A DNA stretch of 23,806 nt from AC-32 sp035455445 (GCA_035455445.1 DATIFC010000165.1:1-23806); one strand, 5' to 3'. Counted from the stretch's first letter, positions 13,280 through 20,287 are shown. Notes: generated by a model from the sequence alone, not told the origin. Translations and numbers: made by a program.

Positions 13280-13689
13280 GGCTCGCCGGCCGAGGTGATC
13301 CCGCGCCGCAGCTCGTCGCGCTCGCCGCGCTCGATCCGGTCGAGCACGTCGTCGACGTAGTCGCCGATCGAGACCGGGTCGAACGGCTTGACGAGGTAGC
13401 CGACCCCGCCGAGCTGCTCGCCCATCCGCTTGTCGGCGGCCTCCGCGCGCGCCGTCAGGAAGACGACCGGGATGTCGCGCGTCTGGTCGTCGGCCGCCAG
13501 CTCGCGGGCGACCGTCCAGCCGTCGACGTCCGGCATCATCACGTCGAGCAGCACGAGGTCGGGCCGCTCCGTCCGCGCCAGCTCGAGTGCCTGACGGCCG
13601 TCCTCGGCCTCCAGGACGTCGATGCCGGAGGCGGCGAGGTTCACGCGGCAGAGCAGGCGGATCGCGTGCTCGTCGTCGACCACGAGCAC
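13276..13689 (-). CDS. Single-domain response regulator
   Basis: A 137-aa receiver domain with no output domain. The acidic pair is in VLVVDDEHAIR (Asp 5 and 6), the phosphorylation site Asp 49 in DLVLLDVMMPDVDGW, the switch Thr 79 in VVFLTARAE and the invariant Lys 101 in GYLVKPFDP. It is probably phosphorylated by the kinase encoded immediately downstream and acts through protein contact, as CheY-like proteins do. The GTG at 13689 is the only start close to the conserved first strand. The open frame extends to 13971, but the extra residues are low-complexity shadow. The stop overlaps the kinase start by 4 bases. Confidence 0.85.
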   Translation of the reverse strand: MLVVDDEHAIRLLCRVNLAASGIDVLEAEDGRQALELARTERPDLVLLDVMMPDVDGWTVARELAADDQTRDIPVVFLTARAEAADKRMGEQLGGVGYLVKPFDPVSIGDYVDDVLDRIERGERDELRRGITSAGEP

Positions 13690-13972
13690 GCGCCGTGCCG
13701 TCTCCGCCGAGATGCGGCCGGTTCGGTCGCCGCGCGACTCGGGCTCGGGCAGGCGGGCGCGGGCGCCCCCTTCGCAGCGCCACAGCCTCCGCCCCCCGAC
13801 GGTACCCCTCGATCGGCGGAGCGGAGCCGAGCGGATCGGATGCGATACCTCAGCTCTCACCGCGATTGCAGGGATTCTAGGTGTCGAGGCGGGTTCTGAA
13901 CAGCCTTCGTCGGGTCGCGGCCGGCCAGCTCGCCGCCCGCCGCGGCCGCGAAGCCGCGCTCTGACTCGCAAC

Positions 13973-13978
13973 TAGACT
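13973..13978 (+). promoter_or_regulatory. Putative -10 box TAGACT for pdxT-yebC
   Basis: TAGACT ends 7 bases before the pdxT GTG. The 296-base gap between the divergent response regulator and pdxT otherwise holds only GC-rich sequence with no clear signal. Confidence 0.45.
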
Positions 13979-13985
13979 TTCCTCC

Positions 13986-14540
13986 GTGAAGATCGGCGTG
14001 TTGGCGTTGCAGGGGAACTTCCGTGAGCACGTGGCCGTGCTGCGGCGGCTCGGCGCCGAGGCGGTCGAGGTGCGCAAGCCGGAGCAGCTGGGAGGGCTCG
14101 ACGGGCTCGTGATCCCGGGCGGCGAGTCGACCGCGATCATGCGGCTCGTCCGGCTCTACGGCCTGGAGGACGCGATCCGCGAGTTCTCGCGTCCCGTGTT
14201 CGGCACCTGCGCCGGGATGATCCTGCTCGACCGCAACCACCTCGGGATGCTCGACCTCGAGGTCGAGCGGAACGCCTACGGCCGGCAGGTGGCGAGCTTC
14301 GAGGCCGATCTCGAGCTCGAGGGCGACGAGCTGCCGCTGCCGGGGGTCTTCATCCGCGCGCCGCGCGTGGCGGAGGTCGGCCCGGCGGTCGAGGTGCTGG
14401 CCGCGCTCGACGGCGAGCCGGTGCTGCTGCGCGACGGCCGGGCCCTCGTCGCGTCCTTCCACCCAGAGCTGACCGACGACACGCGCGTGCACGAGCGGTT
14501 CCTCGACCTCGTTCGAGAGGAGGCGAATGTCCGGGCATAG
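13986..14540 (+). CDS. pdxT: Pyridoxal 5'-phosphate synthase glutaminase subunit
   Basis: The 184-aa glutaminase subunit of the DXP-independent PLP synthase. It releases ammonia from glutamine and passes it to PdxS, which makes PLP from ribose 5-phosphate and glyceraldehyde 3-phosphate. Family marks are the N-terminus KIGVLALQGNFREHVAVLRR, the oxyanion loop LVIPGGESTAI, the nucleophile Cys 75 in FGTCAGMILL and the His 159/Glu 161 pair in ASFHPELTDD. The GTG start is right after a TAGACT box. The pdxS partner, often just upstream, is not in the window. The 3' end overlaps yebC by 14 bases. Confidence 0.96.
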   Translation: MKIGVLALQGNFREHVAVLRRLGAEAVEVRKPEQLGGLDGLVIPGGESTAIMRLVRLYGLEDAIREFSRPVFGTCAGMILLDRNHLGMLDLEVERNAYGRQVASFEADLELEGDELPLPGVFIRAPRVAEVGPAVEVLAALDGEPVLLRDGRALVASFHPELTDDTRVHERFLDLVREEANVRA

Positions 14541-15282
14541 CAAATGGAGCTCGATCAAGCACAAGAAGGGCGCCGCCGACAAGAAGCGCGGGCAGCTCTT
14601 CTCGAAGCTCTCACGGGCGCTGATCGTCGCCGCGCGCGAGGGCGGCCCCGATCCGGCCGCGAATCTCGCGCTCGCGAACGCGATCGAGAAGGCGCGCTCC
14701 TACTCCATGCCGAAGGACAACATCGACCGTGCGATCGCGCGCGGCTCGGGCGCCGACGCCGACGCCGACGCGTTCGAGCAGGTGCTCTACGAGGGCTACG
14801 GGCCGAACGGCGTCGCGGTGCTCGTCGAGGCGCTGACCGACAACCGCAACCGCACCGCCGCCGACGTGCGCGCCGCCTTCTCCAAGCACGACGGGAACCT
14901 GGGCGGCTCCGGCTCGGTCGCGTGGCTGTTCGAGCGCCGAGGGCTGATCCTGGTCGACGCAGACCGCTTCGACGAGGACGAGCTGATGCTGGCGGCGGCC
15001 GACGGCGGCGCGGAGGACGTCGAGCAGGACGGCTCGAGCTTCCGCGTCACCTGCGCGCCCGAGGACCTGACCGCCGTGCGGGAGGCGGTCGAGGCCGCCG
15101 GGATGGAGGTCGACTCCGCCGAGCTGACGATGGTGCCGAAGACGACCGTCGAGCTCGGGGACGAGAACGCCGCCAAGAAGGCCCTGCGCCTGATGGATGC
15201 GCTCGAGGAGAACGACGACGTGCAGGAGGTCTACGCGAACTTCGACATCCCCGAGCGCGTGATGGAGGCGGTCGCATCGTAA
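14527..15282 (+). CDS. yebC: YebC/TACO1 family protein
   Basis: A 251-aa member of the YebC/PmpR/TACO1 family. Members are annotated as transcriptional regulators, and some have been linked to translation of proline-rich stretches. The invariant N-terminus MSGHSKWSSIKHKKGAADKK, the YSMPKDNIDRAI segment near residue 60, YEGYGPNGVAVLVE and TDNRNRTAADVR are all present. So is the terminal domain ending YANFDIPERVME. The ATG overlaps the pdxT 3' end and follows GAGAGGAGG. In many actinobacteria yebC lies directly upstream of ruvC; here about 4.5 kb of other genes intervene. Confidence 0.97.
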   Translation: MSGHSKWSSIKHKKGAADKKRGQLFSKLSRALIVAAREGGPDPAANLALANAIEKARSYSMPKDNIDRAIARGSGADADADAFEQVLYEGYGPNGVAVLVEALTDNRNRTAADVRAAFSKHDGNLGGSGSVAWLFERRGLILVDADRFDEDELMLAAADGGAEDVEQDGSSFRVTCAPEDLTAVREAVEAAGMEVDSAELTMVPKTTVELGDENAAKKALRLMDALEENDDVQEVYANFDIPERVMEAVAS

Positions 15283-15329
15283 GAGGGATTGCGCTCGCCG
15301 GGGGCGGGCGCCATCATCAGACGGCTGCG

Positions 15330-15343
15330 GCGGACATGTCCGC
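15330..15343 (+). promoter_or_regulatory. 14-bp perfect palindrome upstream of the secreted-protein gene
   Basis: GCGGACATGTCCGC is its own reverse complement and lies 23 bases before the ATG at 15367. It could be an operator for a dimeric regulator or a small hairpin in the leader. No regulator gene is adjacent. Confidence 0.4.
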
Positions 15344-15366
15344 TCTCGAGAAGGGGGTCCGAATCG

Positions 15367-16257
15367 ATGAAGTTCAAGTGGCTCGCGGCTGCGATGCTCG
15401 CGGCGGTGTCCCTGACAGCCGGTGTCGTGGCTGCCACAGCCGCCGGCAGCGCGCCCAGCATGGCGGCCGGCCCTGCGTCGGGATTCATCCCGTCGCGTAA
15501 CGCCCACCACCAGGCCCGCGCGGGCGGGAAGGTCTTCCAGCTGGTGTGGCACAACGGCCCGGTGATGCACTCGACCACGGTCGTCCCCATCTACTGGGGG
15601 ACGAGCTGGGGCAACTCCTCGTTCGTCAGCGACAAGGTCTCCGGTCTCGACACGCTGTATTCGCGCGTCGGCGGGACCGGGTATGCCCGCACCAACGGCG
15701 AGTACACGGACGGCGCCGGCAACGTCAACACGACGAACATCTCGAAGTCGGCGAACCTGACAGACCTCTCGGCGACGCCCTCGGGCGCCCCGTCGACGAG
15801 CCAGGTTCTCGCGGAGGTCGCGAGGATGACGAACAACCGGCCGGTGGCCAATGCGTACTACCCGGTCTACTCCGATCAGCCTCGCGGGAGCGCCGGCTAC
15901 TGCGCATGGCACAGCACGGGGACGATCAACGGCGTCCGCGTTCAGTTCGGGTTCTTCTTCAACCTCGACGGCGACCCGGGCTGCGATCCACAGTCGCCGC
16001 CGGGGCTGGGACACAGCCAGGGCCTCGCGGCGCTGGCCAACGTTTCCGGCCACGAGCTCAGCGAGATGCTGACCGACCCGCAGCTGAACGCGTGGTACGA
16101 CCAGAAGGGCGCGGAGAACTCCGACAAGTGCGCCTGGACGTTCGACGGCACCGTCTCGATCGGCGGCCAGGACTGGAAGATCCAGGGCAACTGGTCGAAC
16201 GCGGCCGCGACGGCGCGCACCGGCTACGCGAACGTCGGCTGCATCCAGACGAGCTAG
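15367..16257 (+). CDS. Secreted PHI-1/EXORDIUM-like protein
   Basis: A 296-aa exported protein. A signal peptide is clear: MKFKW, a hydrophobic core LAAAMLAAVSLTAGVVAAT and a cleavage region near residue 26. The mature part resembles the phosphate-induced protein 1 (EXORDIUM) family, known mainly from plants with bacterial homologues. It has VVPIYWGTSWGNSSFVSD near 72, FGFFFNLDGDPGCDP near 195 and ANVSGHELSEMLTDPQLNAW near 225-243, then ENSDKCAW. The HExxE...TDP segment (His 229, Glu 230, Glu 233, Asp 237) looks like a metal site and hints at a peptidase-like origin, but activity is unproven. The ATG follows AAGGGGG. It is convergent with the LLM gene. Confidence 0.75.
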   Translation: MKFKWLAAAMLAAVSLTAGVVAATAAGSAPSMAAGPASGFIPSRNAHHQARAGGKVFQLVWHNGPVMHSTTVVPIYWGTSWGNSSFVSDKVSGLDTLYSRVGGTGYARTNGEYTDGAGNVNTTNISKSANLTDLSATPSGAPSTSQVLAEVARMTNNRPVANAYYPVYSDQPRGSAGYCAWHSTGTINGVRVQFGFFFNLDGDPGCDPQSPPGLGHSQGLAALANVSGHELSEMLTDPQLNAWYDQKGAENSDKCAWTFDGTVSIGGQDWKIQGNWSNAAATARTGYANVGCIQTS

Positions 16258-16265
16258 ATCGGTAG

Positions 16266-16292
16266 GCGGCGGCGCTAGGCGAGCGCCGCCGC
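16266..16292. terminator. Hairpin between convergent genes
   Basis: Perfect 11-bp arms GCGGCGGCGCT and AGCGCCGCCGC enclose a 5-base loop, so the structure forms on both strands. It starts 9 bases after the secreted-protein stop. It also contains the LLM gene's stop codon at the stem-loop junction (16275-16277). There is no T-run. Confidence 0.55.
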
Positions 16293-17117
16293 GACCTTCC
16301 GCACCGATTCCCCGTCGATCGGATCGAGGACGAGGATCGCCTCGTCGGCGCCGGCCTCCGCCAACGCGTCCAGGTGCGGGAGGAGGTCGCGCGCGTCGAC
16401 CGGCGGCGCATCCGCCTCGAGCGGGCGCTCCCCTCGCCCGCCCTCGATGCTCACGAGCACGCACGCGCTGCGCCTGAAGCCGCCTTCGAAGCGCGCGCTG
16501 AGCTCGGCGAAGCCCTCCGGCGTGTTGCCGTACCACGAATACCAGCAGTTCCACCAGTCGGCGTGAGGCTCCGCGGCGGCCATCACGCGCGGGCCCGTAG
16601 TGCCGACGAGCAGCGGCACGGGCCGGCGCGGCGGCGGCAGGAGCAGGGCGTCCTCGACGCGGTGGTAGCGGCCCTCGAAGCTCACGCGCTCGCCCGTCAG
16701 CAGGCGCCGGATGATCTCGAAGGCCTCCTCGAAGCGCGCCACCCGGTGGTCGAACGGCATCCCGAAGGCGCGAAACTCGACCTCGTTCCATCCCGTGCCG
16801 AGGCCGAGCACGAAACGGCCGCCCGAGATCTCGTCGATCGCGGCCGCCATGCGCGCGACGAGCCCGGGCGGATGGAACGCGGTCGCGGCCACCAGCGGCC
16901 CGAGGCGTACGCGCTCGGTCGACGCCGCGAGCGCTGCGAGCACCGACCACGCGTCCCAGGGCCCGCGCTCCGGCCGGCCGTCGCCGCGGTAGAGCAGGTG
17001 GTCGCCGACCCAGATCGAGTCGAAGCCGGCCGTCTCTGCCGCGCGCGCGACGGCGAGCAGCTCGGGCCAGCGCACCTCGCGCTCGACCTCCGGGAGCTGC
17101 ACGCCTACGCGGATCAC
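16275..17117 (-). CDS. LLM-class (luciferase-like) flavin-dependent oxidoreductase
   Basis: A 280-aa TIM-barrel oxidoreductase of the luciferase-like family; actinobacterial members often use F420 rather than FMN. Typical segments are MIRVGVQLPEVEREVRWPEL, then AAETAGFDSIWVGDHLL, STERVRLGPLVAATAFHPPG, SGGRFVLGLGTGWNEVEFRA and ALLLPPPRRPVPLLVGTTGP. The substrate is unknown and cofactor choice is an inference. The GTG start overlaps the stop of the upstream GNAT gene by 3 bases (GTGA), so the pair is probably co-translated. Confidence 0.92.
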   Translation of the reverse strand: MIRVGVQLPEVEREVRWPELLAVARAAETAGFDSIWVGDHLLYRGDGRPERGPWDAWSVLAALAASTERVRLGPLVAATAFHPPGLVARMAAAIDEISGGRFVLGLGTGWNEVEFRAFGMPFDHRVARFEEAFEIIRRLLTGERVSFEGRYHRVEDALLLPPPRRPVPLLVGTTGPRVMAAAEPHADWWNCWYSWYGNTPEGFAELSARFEGGFRRSACVLVSIEGGRGERPLEADAPPVDARDLLPHLDALAEAGADEAILVLDPIDGESVRKVAAALA

Positions 17118-17554
17118 GGCTTATCCTCGGCCATCGTCAGGAACGGCACCTCGCCGAAGCGCTCGAAGCTGCGCACGTGACGCGAGACGACGCGAAAGCC
17201 GGCGCGCTCGTAGACGCGGCGGGCGCGCTCGTTGAACTCGGCCACGTGGAGGAACACGCGCCGCGGCGCGTACCGCTCGCGCGCGAACGCGAGCCCGGCG
17301 AGGAAGAACTCGAGCCCGAGGCCGCGCCCGGTGAGGTCGGGCCGGAGGCCGAGGCCGTAGTCGAGGTCGGGCGGCTTCGGCTCGAAGTAGTAGAAGCCGA
17401 CCAGCTCGCCGCGCTCGTCCCGGGCGCCGAAGAACCGTTCCGGGTTCAGCACGGGCTCGACGTCGCCGTCGTAGAAGTCGTAGGGCGGCTCGTAGCGCCA
17501 AGTTTCAAGCTGGGAGAAGGTTTCCGCGTCCGCAGGACTGATCTCGAGCCGCAT
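17114..17554 (-). CDS. GNAT family N-acetyltransferase
   Basis: A 146-aa GNAT, first gene of a two-gene unit with the LLM oxidoreductase. N-terminal MRLEISPADAETFSQLETWR leads to ARDERGELVGFYYFEPKPPD. YGLGLRPDLTGRGLGLEFFL has the acetyl-CoA loop (TGRGLG), and VAEFNERARRVYERAGFRVV is motif B. It resembles RimI-like enzymes, but the substrate is unknown. The ATG at 17554 is chosen over upstream in-frame options because it precedes the first conserved strand. The stop overlaps the next gene's start. Confidence 0.9.
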   Translation of the reverse strand: MRLEISPADAETFSQLETWRYEPPYDFYDGDVEPVLNPERFFGARDERGELVGFYYFEPKPPDLDYGLGLRPDLTGRGLGLEFFLAGLAFARERYAPRRVFLHVAEFNERARRVYERAGFRVVSRHVRSFERFGEVPFLTMAEDKP

Positions 17555-17625
17555 TGATCCTCTATTGGTACCCCTGCTGCGCGCATCCGAGCACGCACGG
17601 GGTTGCTCCACCCGAGTTCGCCCCA

Positions 17626-18357
17626 CTACCTCCCGGTGATGGCGCCTGAGCCCGTGACGCTCTTCGTCACCTCCTGCGGATTGCCCGCGTAGGTGATCGT
17701 GCCCGATCCGGGGACCGAGGCATCAAGGCTCTTGGTCGCCGTGACGAAGATCGCTCCAGAGCCACTCATGACAGCGTGCACGTTGCTGGCGTCAAGCTGT
17801 GTGAACCGCGCATTTCCCACGCCACTGACCGTGATGTCGAGCGAGGTCGCGGTTCCGCTCCCGAACAGATTGCCGGCGCCAGGCAAGGTCACCCTCAGAC
17901 TCTCCGTCTTGATGCCACTGACCAGGATGTTGCCGGCGCCTGTGAGAGCCACGGCGTTGAGCGACGGGACGTCGACCTCGACGCTCATCGGGGTCTTGGC
18001 TGCGAGGCTGCCGGGGGTGTTCCCGATGACGAGCGCGCCGGACTTCACGTGGGTCGTGACGCTGTTCAGGAGGTTGTCGTCGGCCTTGACGACGACGGAC
18101 TGCTTCTCGCCGACGCGAATGACGACATTGTTGCCGCCGGCGAGCTCGACGCTGTTGAACGCGGCCACCTCGCGGGTCTGCGCGGCGGCGACGCCCGACC
18201 CCTCGGTGGGCGAGCCGGACGAGCTTCCGAACACGTCGAATTGATAGAGCAGCGCAACCGCGAGGCCACCCAGGAGGAAGGCGAGAATCGCGACCAGCAC
18301 CCAACGGGACCGGTGGTGTTCTGGCCGGGGCTGAACCGATGTCGGGGCGACGGTCAT
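17626..18357 (-). CDS. Membrane-anchored DUF2807 (GIN domain) protein
   Basis: A 243-aa protein with a short N-terminal tail, one membrane helix (WVLVAILAFLLGGLAVALLY, residues 19-38) and a Ser/Gly-rich linker. An extracytoplasmic beta-helix-like DUF2807 domain follows. Repeating strands typical of this domain are visible: FNSVELAGGNNVVIRVGEKQ, then LNAVALTGAGNILVSGI, LRVTLPGAGNLFGSG, DITVSGVGNARFTQL and VHAVMSGSGAIFV. The exact function of the family is unknown; the domain is sometimes called a putative adhesin head. The ATG follows GGGAGGGG. The leader upstream can form a small hairpin (18377-18400). Confidence 0.88.
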   Translation of the reverse strand: MTVAPTSVQPRPEHHRSRWVLVAILAFLLGGLAVALLYQFDVFGSSSGSPTEGSGVAAAQTREVAAFNSVELAGGNNVVIRVGEKQSVVVKADDNLLNSVTTHVKSGALVIGNTPGSLAAKTPMSVEVDVPSLNAVALTGAGNILVSGIKTESLRVTLPGAGNLFGSGTATSLDITVSGVGNARFTQLDASNVHAVMSGSGAIFVTATKSLDASVPGSGTITYAGNPQEVTKSVTGSGAITGR

Positions 18358-18454
18358 TGGCCCCTCCCTTCTTGACAGACACGCACGAGGATGCGTCTCT
18401 TGCCGTCGAGTAGACACGGCCAGCATCTCTCGTGCATCCGCCTGGCGCATCGGT

Positions 18455-18637
18455 TCACCTACTCACTCGCATGCGGCAAAGCCGCACTTCGACTTCCGTC
18501 CGGCGCAGCAGCGAGCGGGCTGCCACGCTCAGCGTGGTGGGGTCGACGTGCTGGCTCAGCGCCAGCCGACCCCGAGCTGCGGCGTTCTCGCGGTCGTGCA
18601 ACTCGACCCCACCTCTCCAGAAATACCCCGCTCCCAC
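18455..18637 (-). CDS. Possible small protein (up to 60 aa), unknown
   Basis: This minus-strand frame ends RSLLRRTEVEVRLCRMRVSR and before that reads LHDRENAAARGRLALSQHVD. It is helical and charged like real protein rather than shadow. Starts could be a GTG at 18637 or a TTG at 18601; the latter has GGAGAGG 10 bases upstream. No family is recognised. It may be a relic of a longer gene, since the frame stays open upstream into the carboxypeptidase region. The inverted repeats in this gap lie inside it, so the hairpins and the ORF are competing explanations of the same bases. Confidence 0.3.
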   Translation of the reverse strand: MGAGYFWRGGVELHDRENAAARGRLALSQHVDPTTLSVAARSLLRRTEVEVRLCRMRVSR

Positions 18638-18697
18638 AAACTCTGGCCACGAAACACGGCAGGGGGACTTTCCGAGGCCTTTCGCCGGACCGGCTGC

Positions 18698-18703
18698 TAC
18701 CGT
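18698..18703 (+). promoter_or_regulatory. Putative -10 box TACCGT for the D,D-carboxypeptidase gene
   Basis: TACCGT ends 6 bases before the GTG at 18710 and helps choose that start over in-frame codons further upstream. Confidence 0.45.
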
Positions 18704-18709
18704 CGCGCC

Positions 18710-19723
18710 GTGGGCGAGGACCGCGCGCGTGTGCCGGCCGGTGTACTGACTCCCGTAGTTCGCCGTCGTAGGCGGCGAATCGGCCCGAAGGTCACGCTCG
18801 TCCTTCTGCTCGTCGCGGCTGTGGGAATCGCGACCGCGTTCGGCGAGTGGCGGGCCCGTCACTCGGGGGCGGCGGTCGCACCTCAGTCGACCGCCGCAAC
18901 GCCCCCGACGGAGCAGCAGCGATCTCGGGCGTCGAGGCCGACTCTACCGGCCGTCCTGCTTGCGGCACCTGCGCGTTCGTCAGAGGCGCTGCGGCCTCCG
19001 ATCGCCGCTCGCGCCGCGATCGTCGCGGACGTGGGGACCGGAGCCGTGCTCTGGGCGCGCCACCCGCATCGCCGGCTGCCTATCGCTTCGACGACGAAGA
19101 TCATGACCGCGACGATCGCACTCGAGCAGCTGCGGCCGGAGACGCTGGTCCGCGTGCCGCCTTCCGCCACCCGCGTGCCGCTCGTCCGGGAAGGCCTTCG
19201 ATCCCACGAGCGCGTCGAAGCCTGGAAGCTGCTCGACGGCCTGCTCATCTTCTCGGGCAACGACGACGCCATGACGCTCGCGGTCGCCTCGGCCGGAACG
19301 AAGCGGGCGTTCGTGAAGCTGATGAACGAGAAGGCTCGCGAGCTCGGCCTGCAGGACAGCCACTTTTCGAGCGTGAGCGGGGTGATCGACGAAGGCAACT
19401 ACTCGAGCGCCTGGGACCTTGCCGCCTTGACGCGGGTCGCGCTGCAGAACCCGCGCTTCCGGAAGGTTGTGCGGACGCGAATCGCCCACGTTCCGTGGTC
19501 GGCCCCGACCTTCGAGAAGGTCTACGTGAACAAGAACCCGCTGCTCGGCACGTACCGCGGCGCGGACGGTGTCAAGACCGGCTGGACGACCCTTGCCGGT
19601 CACTGTCTCGTCGCGTCGGCCACGCGCAGTGGCCGCACGATCGTCGCCGTTCTCCTGCACGACGCGAACGCGCCGACCGACGCGCGCCGCTTACTGAACC
19701 TCGGCTTCCGGCTGCTGGAGTAG
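18710..19723 (+). CDS. D-alanyl-D-alanine carboxypeptidase (PBP5/6 type, S11)
   Basis: A 337-aa peptidoglycan D,D-carboxypeptidase, which trims the terminal D-Ala of stem peptides outside the membrane. The N-terminus is very basic (VVRRRRRRIGPK), followed by a membrane helix VTLVLLLVAAVGIATAF (28-44) and an Ala/Pro/Ser-rich linker. The S11 catalytic triad of motifs is complete: SxxK at Ser 127-Lys 130 (IASTTKIMTA), SGN at 182-184 (LIFSGNDDAM) and KTG at 289-291 (GADGVKTGWTT). The C-terminal beta-rich domain of PBP5 is absent, leaving a minimal enzyme. The GTG start follows a TACCGT box; upstream in-frame sequence is not protein-like. Confidence 0.93.
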   Translation: MGEDRARVPAGVLTPVVRRRRRRIGPKVTLVLLLVAAVGIATAFGEWRARHSGAAVAPQSTAATPPTEQQRSRASRPTLPAVLLAAPARSSEALRPPIAARAAIVADVGTGAVLWARHPHRRLPIASTTKIMTATIALEQLRPETLVRVPPSATRVPLVREGLRSHERVEAWKLLDGLLIFSGNDDAMTLAVASAGTKRAFVKLMNEKARELGLQDSHFSSVSGVIDEGNYSSAWDLAALTRVALQNPRFRKVVRTRIAHVPWSAPTFEKVYVNKNPLLGTYRGADGVKTGWTTLAGHCLVASATRSGRTIVAVLLHDANAPTDARRLLNLGFRLLE

Positions 19724-19742
19724 GACTATCCGGTGCGGTGCC

Positions 19743-19748
19743 TAAGGT
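19743..19748 (+). promoter_or_regulatory. Putative -10 box TAAGGT for ruvC
   Basis: TAAGGT ends 6 bases before the ruvC GTG start and lies 19 bases after the preceding stop codon. Confidence 0.45.
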
Positions 19749-19754
19749 CTCGAC

Positions 19755-20246
19755 GTGAAGGTCCTCGGCATCGACCCAGGGACGGCGGCATGCGGGTTCG
19801 GCATCGTCCGCGAAAGAGAAAACCGGCTGAAGGCGGTCGAGTTCGGCTGGTGGCAGACGCCGGCACGCCAGCGACTCGAGCTTCGCCTGAAGACGATCTT
19901 CGACGGCGTCACGGCGCTGATCGAGGAGCACGGGCCGGATGCGGTCGTCCTCGAGGAGTCGTTCGTCGGCGCCGACGCCCGCACCGCGCTCTCCGTCGGC
20001 CAGGCGCGCGGCGCCGTGCTGGTCGCCGCCGCGTCGTTCGACATCGCGTGCGCCGAGTACGCGCCCGCGCGCGTGAAGCAGGCGGTCTGCGGCTACGGCC
20101 GCGCCGAGAAGGCCCAGATGCAGCGGATGGTCGCCGCGATTCTCGGGCTGAAGGAGGCGCCGACGCCGCACCACGCGGCCGACGCCCTCGCGGTCGCGAT
20201 CTGTCACGCGCTCGCCCCGCCGCTGCTGCGGGCGCATGCGAGCTGA
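19755..20246 (+). CDS. ruvC: Holliday junction resolvase RuvC
   Basis: The 163-aa endonuclease that nicks Holliday junctions symmetrically within the RuvABC complex. RNase H-like fold residues are in place: Asp 7 in VLGIDPGTAACGFGIV, Glu 67 in DAVVLEESFVG, and the His 140/Asp 143 pair in PHHAADALAVAICHA. Many bacterial RuvC proteins have such a His in place of the first Asp of that pair. VGQARGAVLVAAA and YAPARVKQAVCGYGRAEKAQ are further signatures. The GTG start follows a TAAGGT box. It begins the ruvC-ruvA-ruvB group. Confidence 0.96.
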   Translation: MKVLGIDPGTAACGFGIVRERENRLKAVEFGWWQTPARQRLELRLKTIFDGVTALIEEHGPDAVVLEESFVGADARTALSVGQARGAVLVAAASFDIACAEYAPARVKQAVCGYGRAEKAQMQRMVAAILGLKEAPTPHHAADALAVAICHALAPPLLRAHAS

Positions 20247-20275
20247 GCGAGCGGAGGAACGTCCGCACCCGCGCC

Positions 20276-20281
20276 TAACCT
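20276..20281 (+). promoter_or_regulatory. Putative -10 box TAACCT for ruvA-ruvB
   Basis: TAACCT ends 6 bases before the ruvA GTG, inside the 41-base gap after ruvC. It may give ruvAB its own promoter. Confidence 0.45.
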
Positions 20282-20287
20282 CTCGGT

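Larger units (their letters stand above)
18358..18709. other. 352-bp divergent gap with a hairpin cluster and a possible small ORF
   Basis: The gap separates the DUF2807 gene (-) from the carboxypeptidase gene (+). It contains a leader hairpin (18377-18400), three neighbouring inverted repeats (18505-18523, 18523-18537 and 18539-18573), a distal partner segment (18603-18613) and a minus-strand small ORF described separately. Confidence 0.5.

Noticed and set aside
10829..13360. 843-codon plus-strand open frame over the histidine kinase
   Set aside because: Low-complexity, arginine/alanine/glutamate-rich translation with no domain; the minus strand encodes a full histidine kinase with all motifs.
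13280..13783. N-terminal extension of the histidine kinase
   Set aside because: The extended residues are an out-of-frame reading of the response regulator gene. The GTG at 13279, overlapping its stop, is the natural start.
14611..16950. 779-codon minus-strand open frame over yebC and the secreted-protein gene
   Set aside because: Its translation is repetitive and GC-driven. It crosses two well-supported plus-strand genes and part of the LLM gene in the wrong frame.
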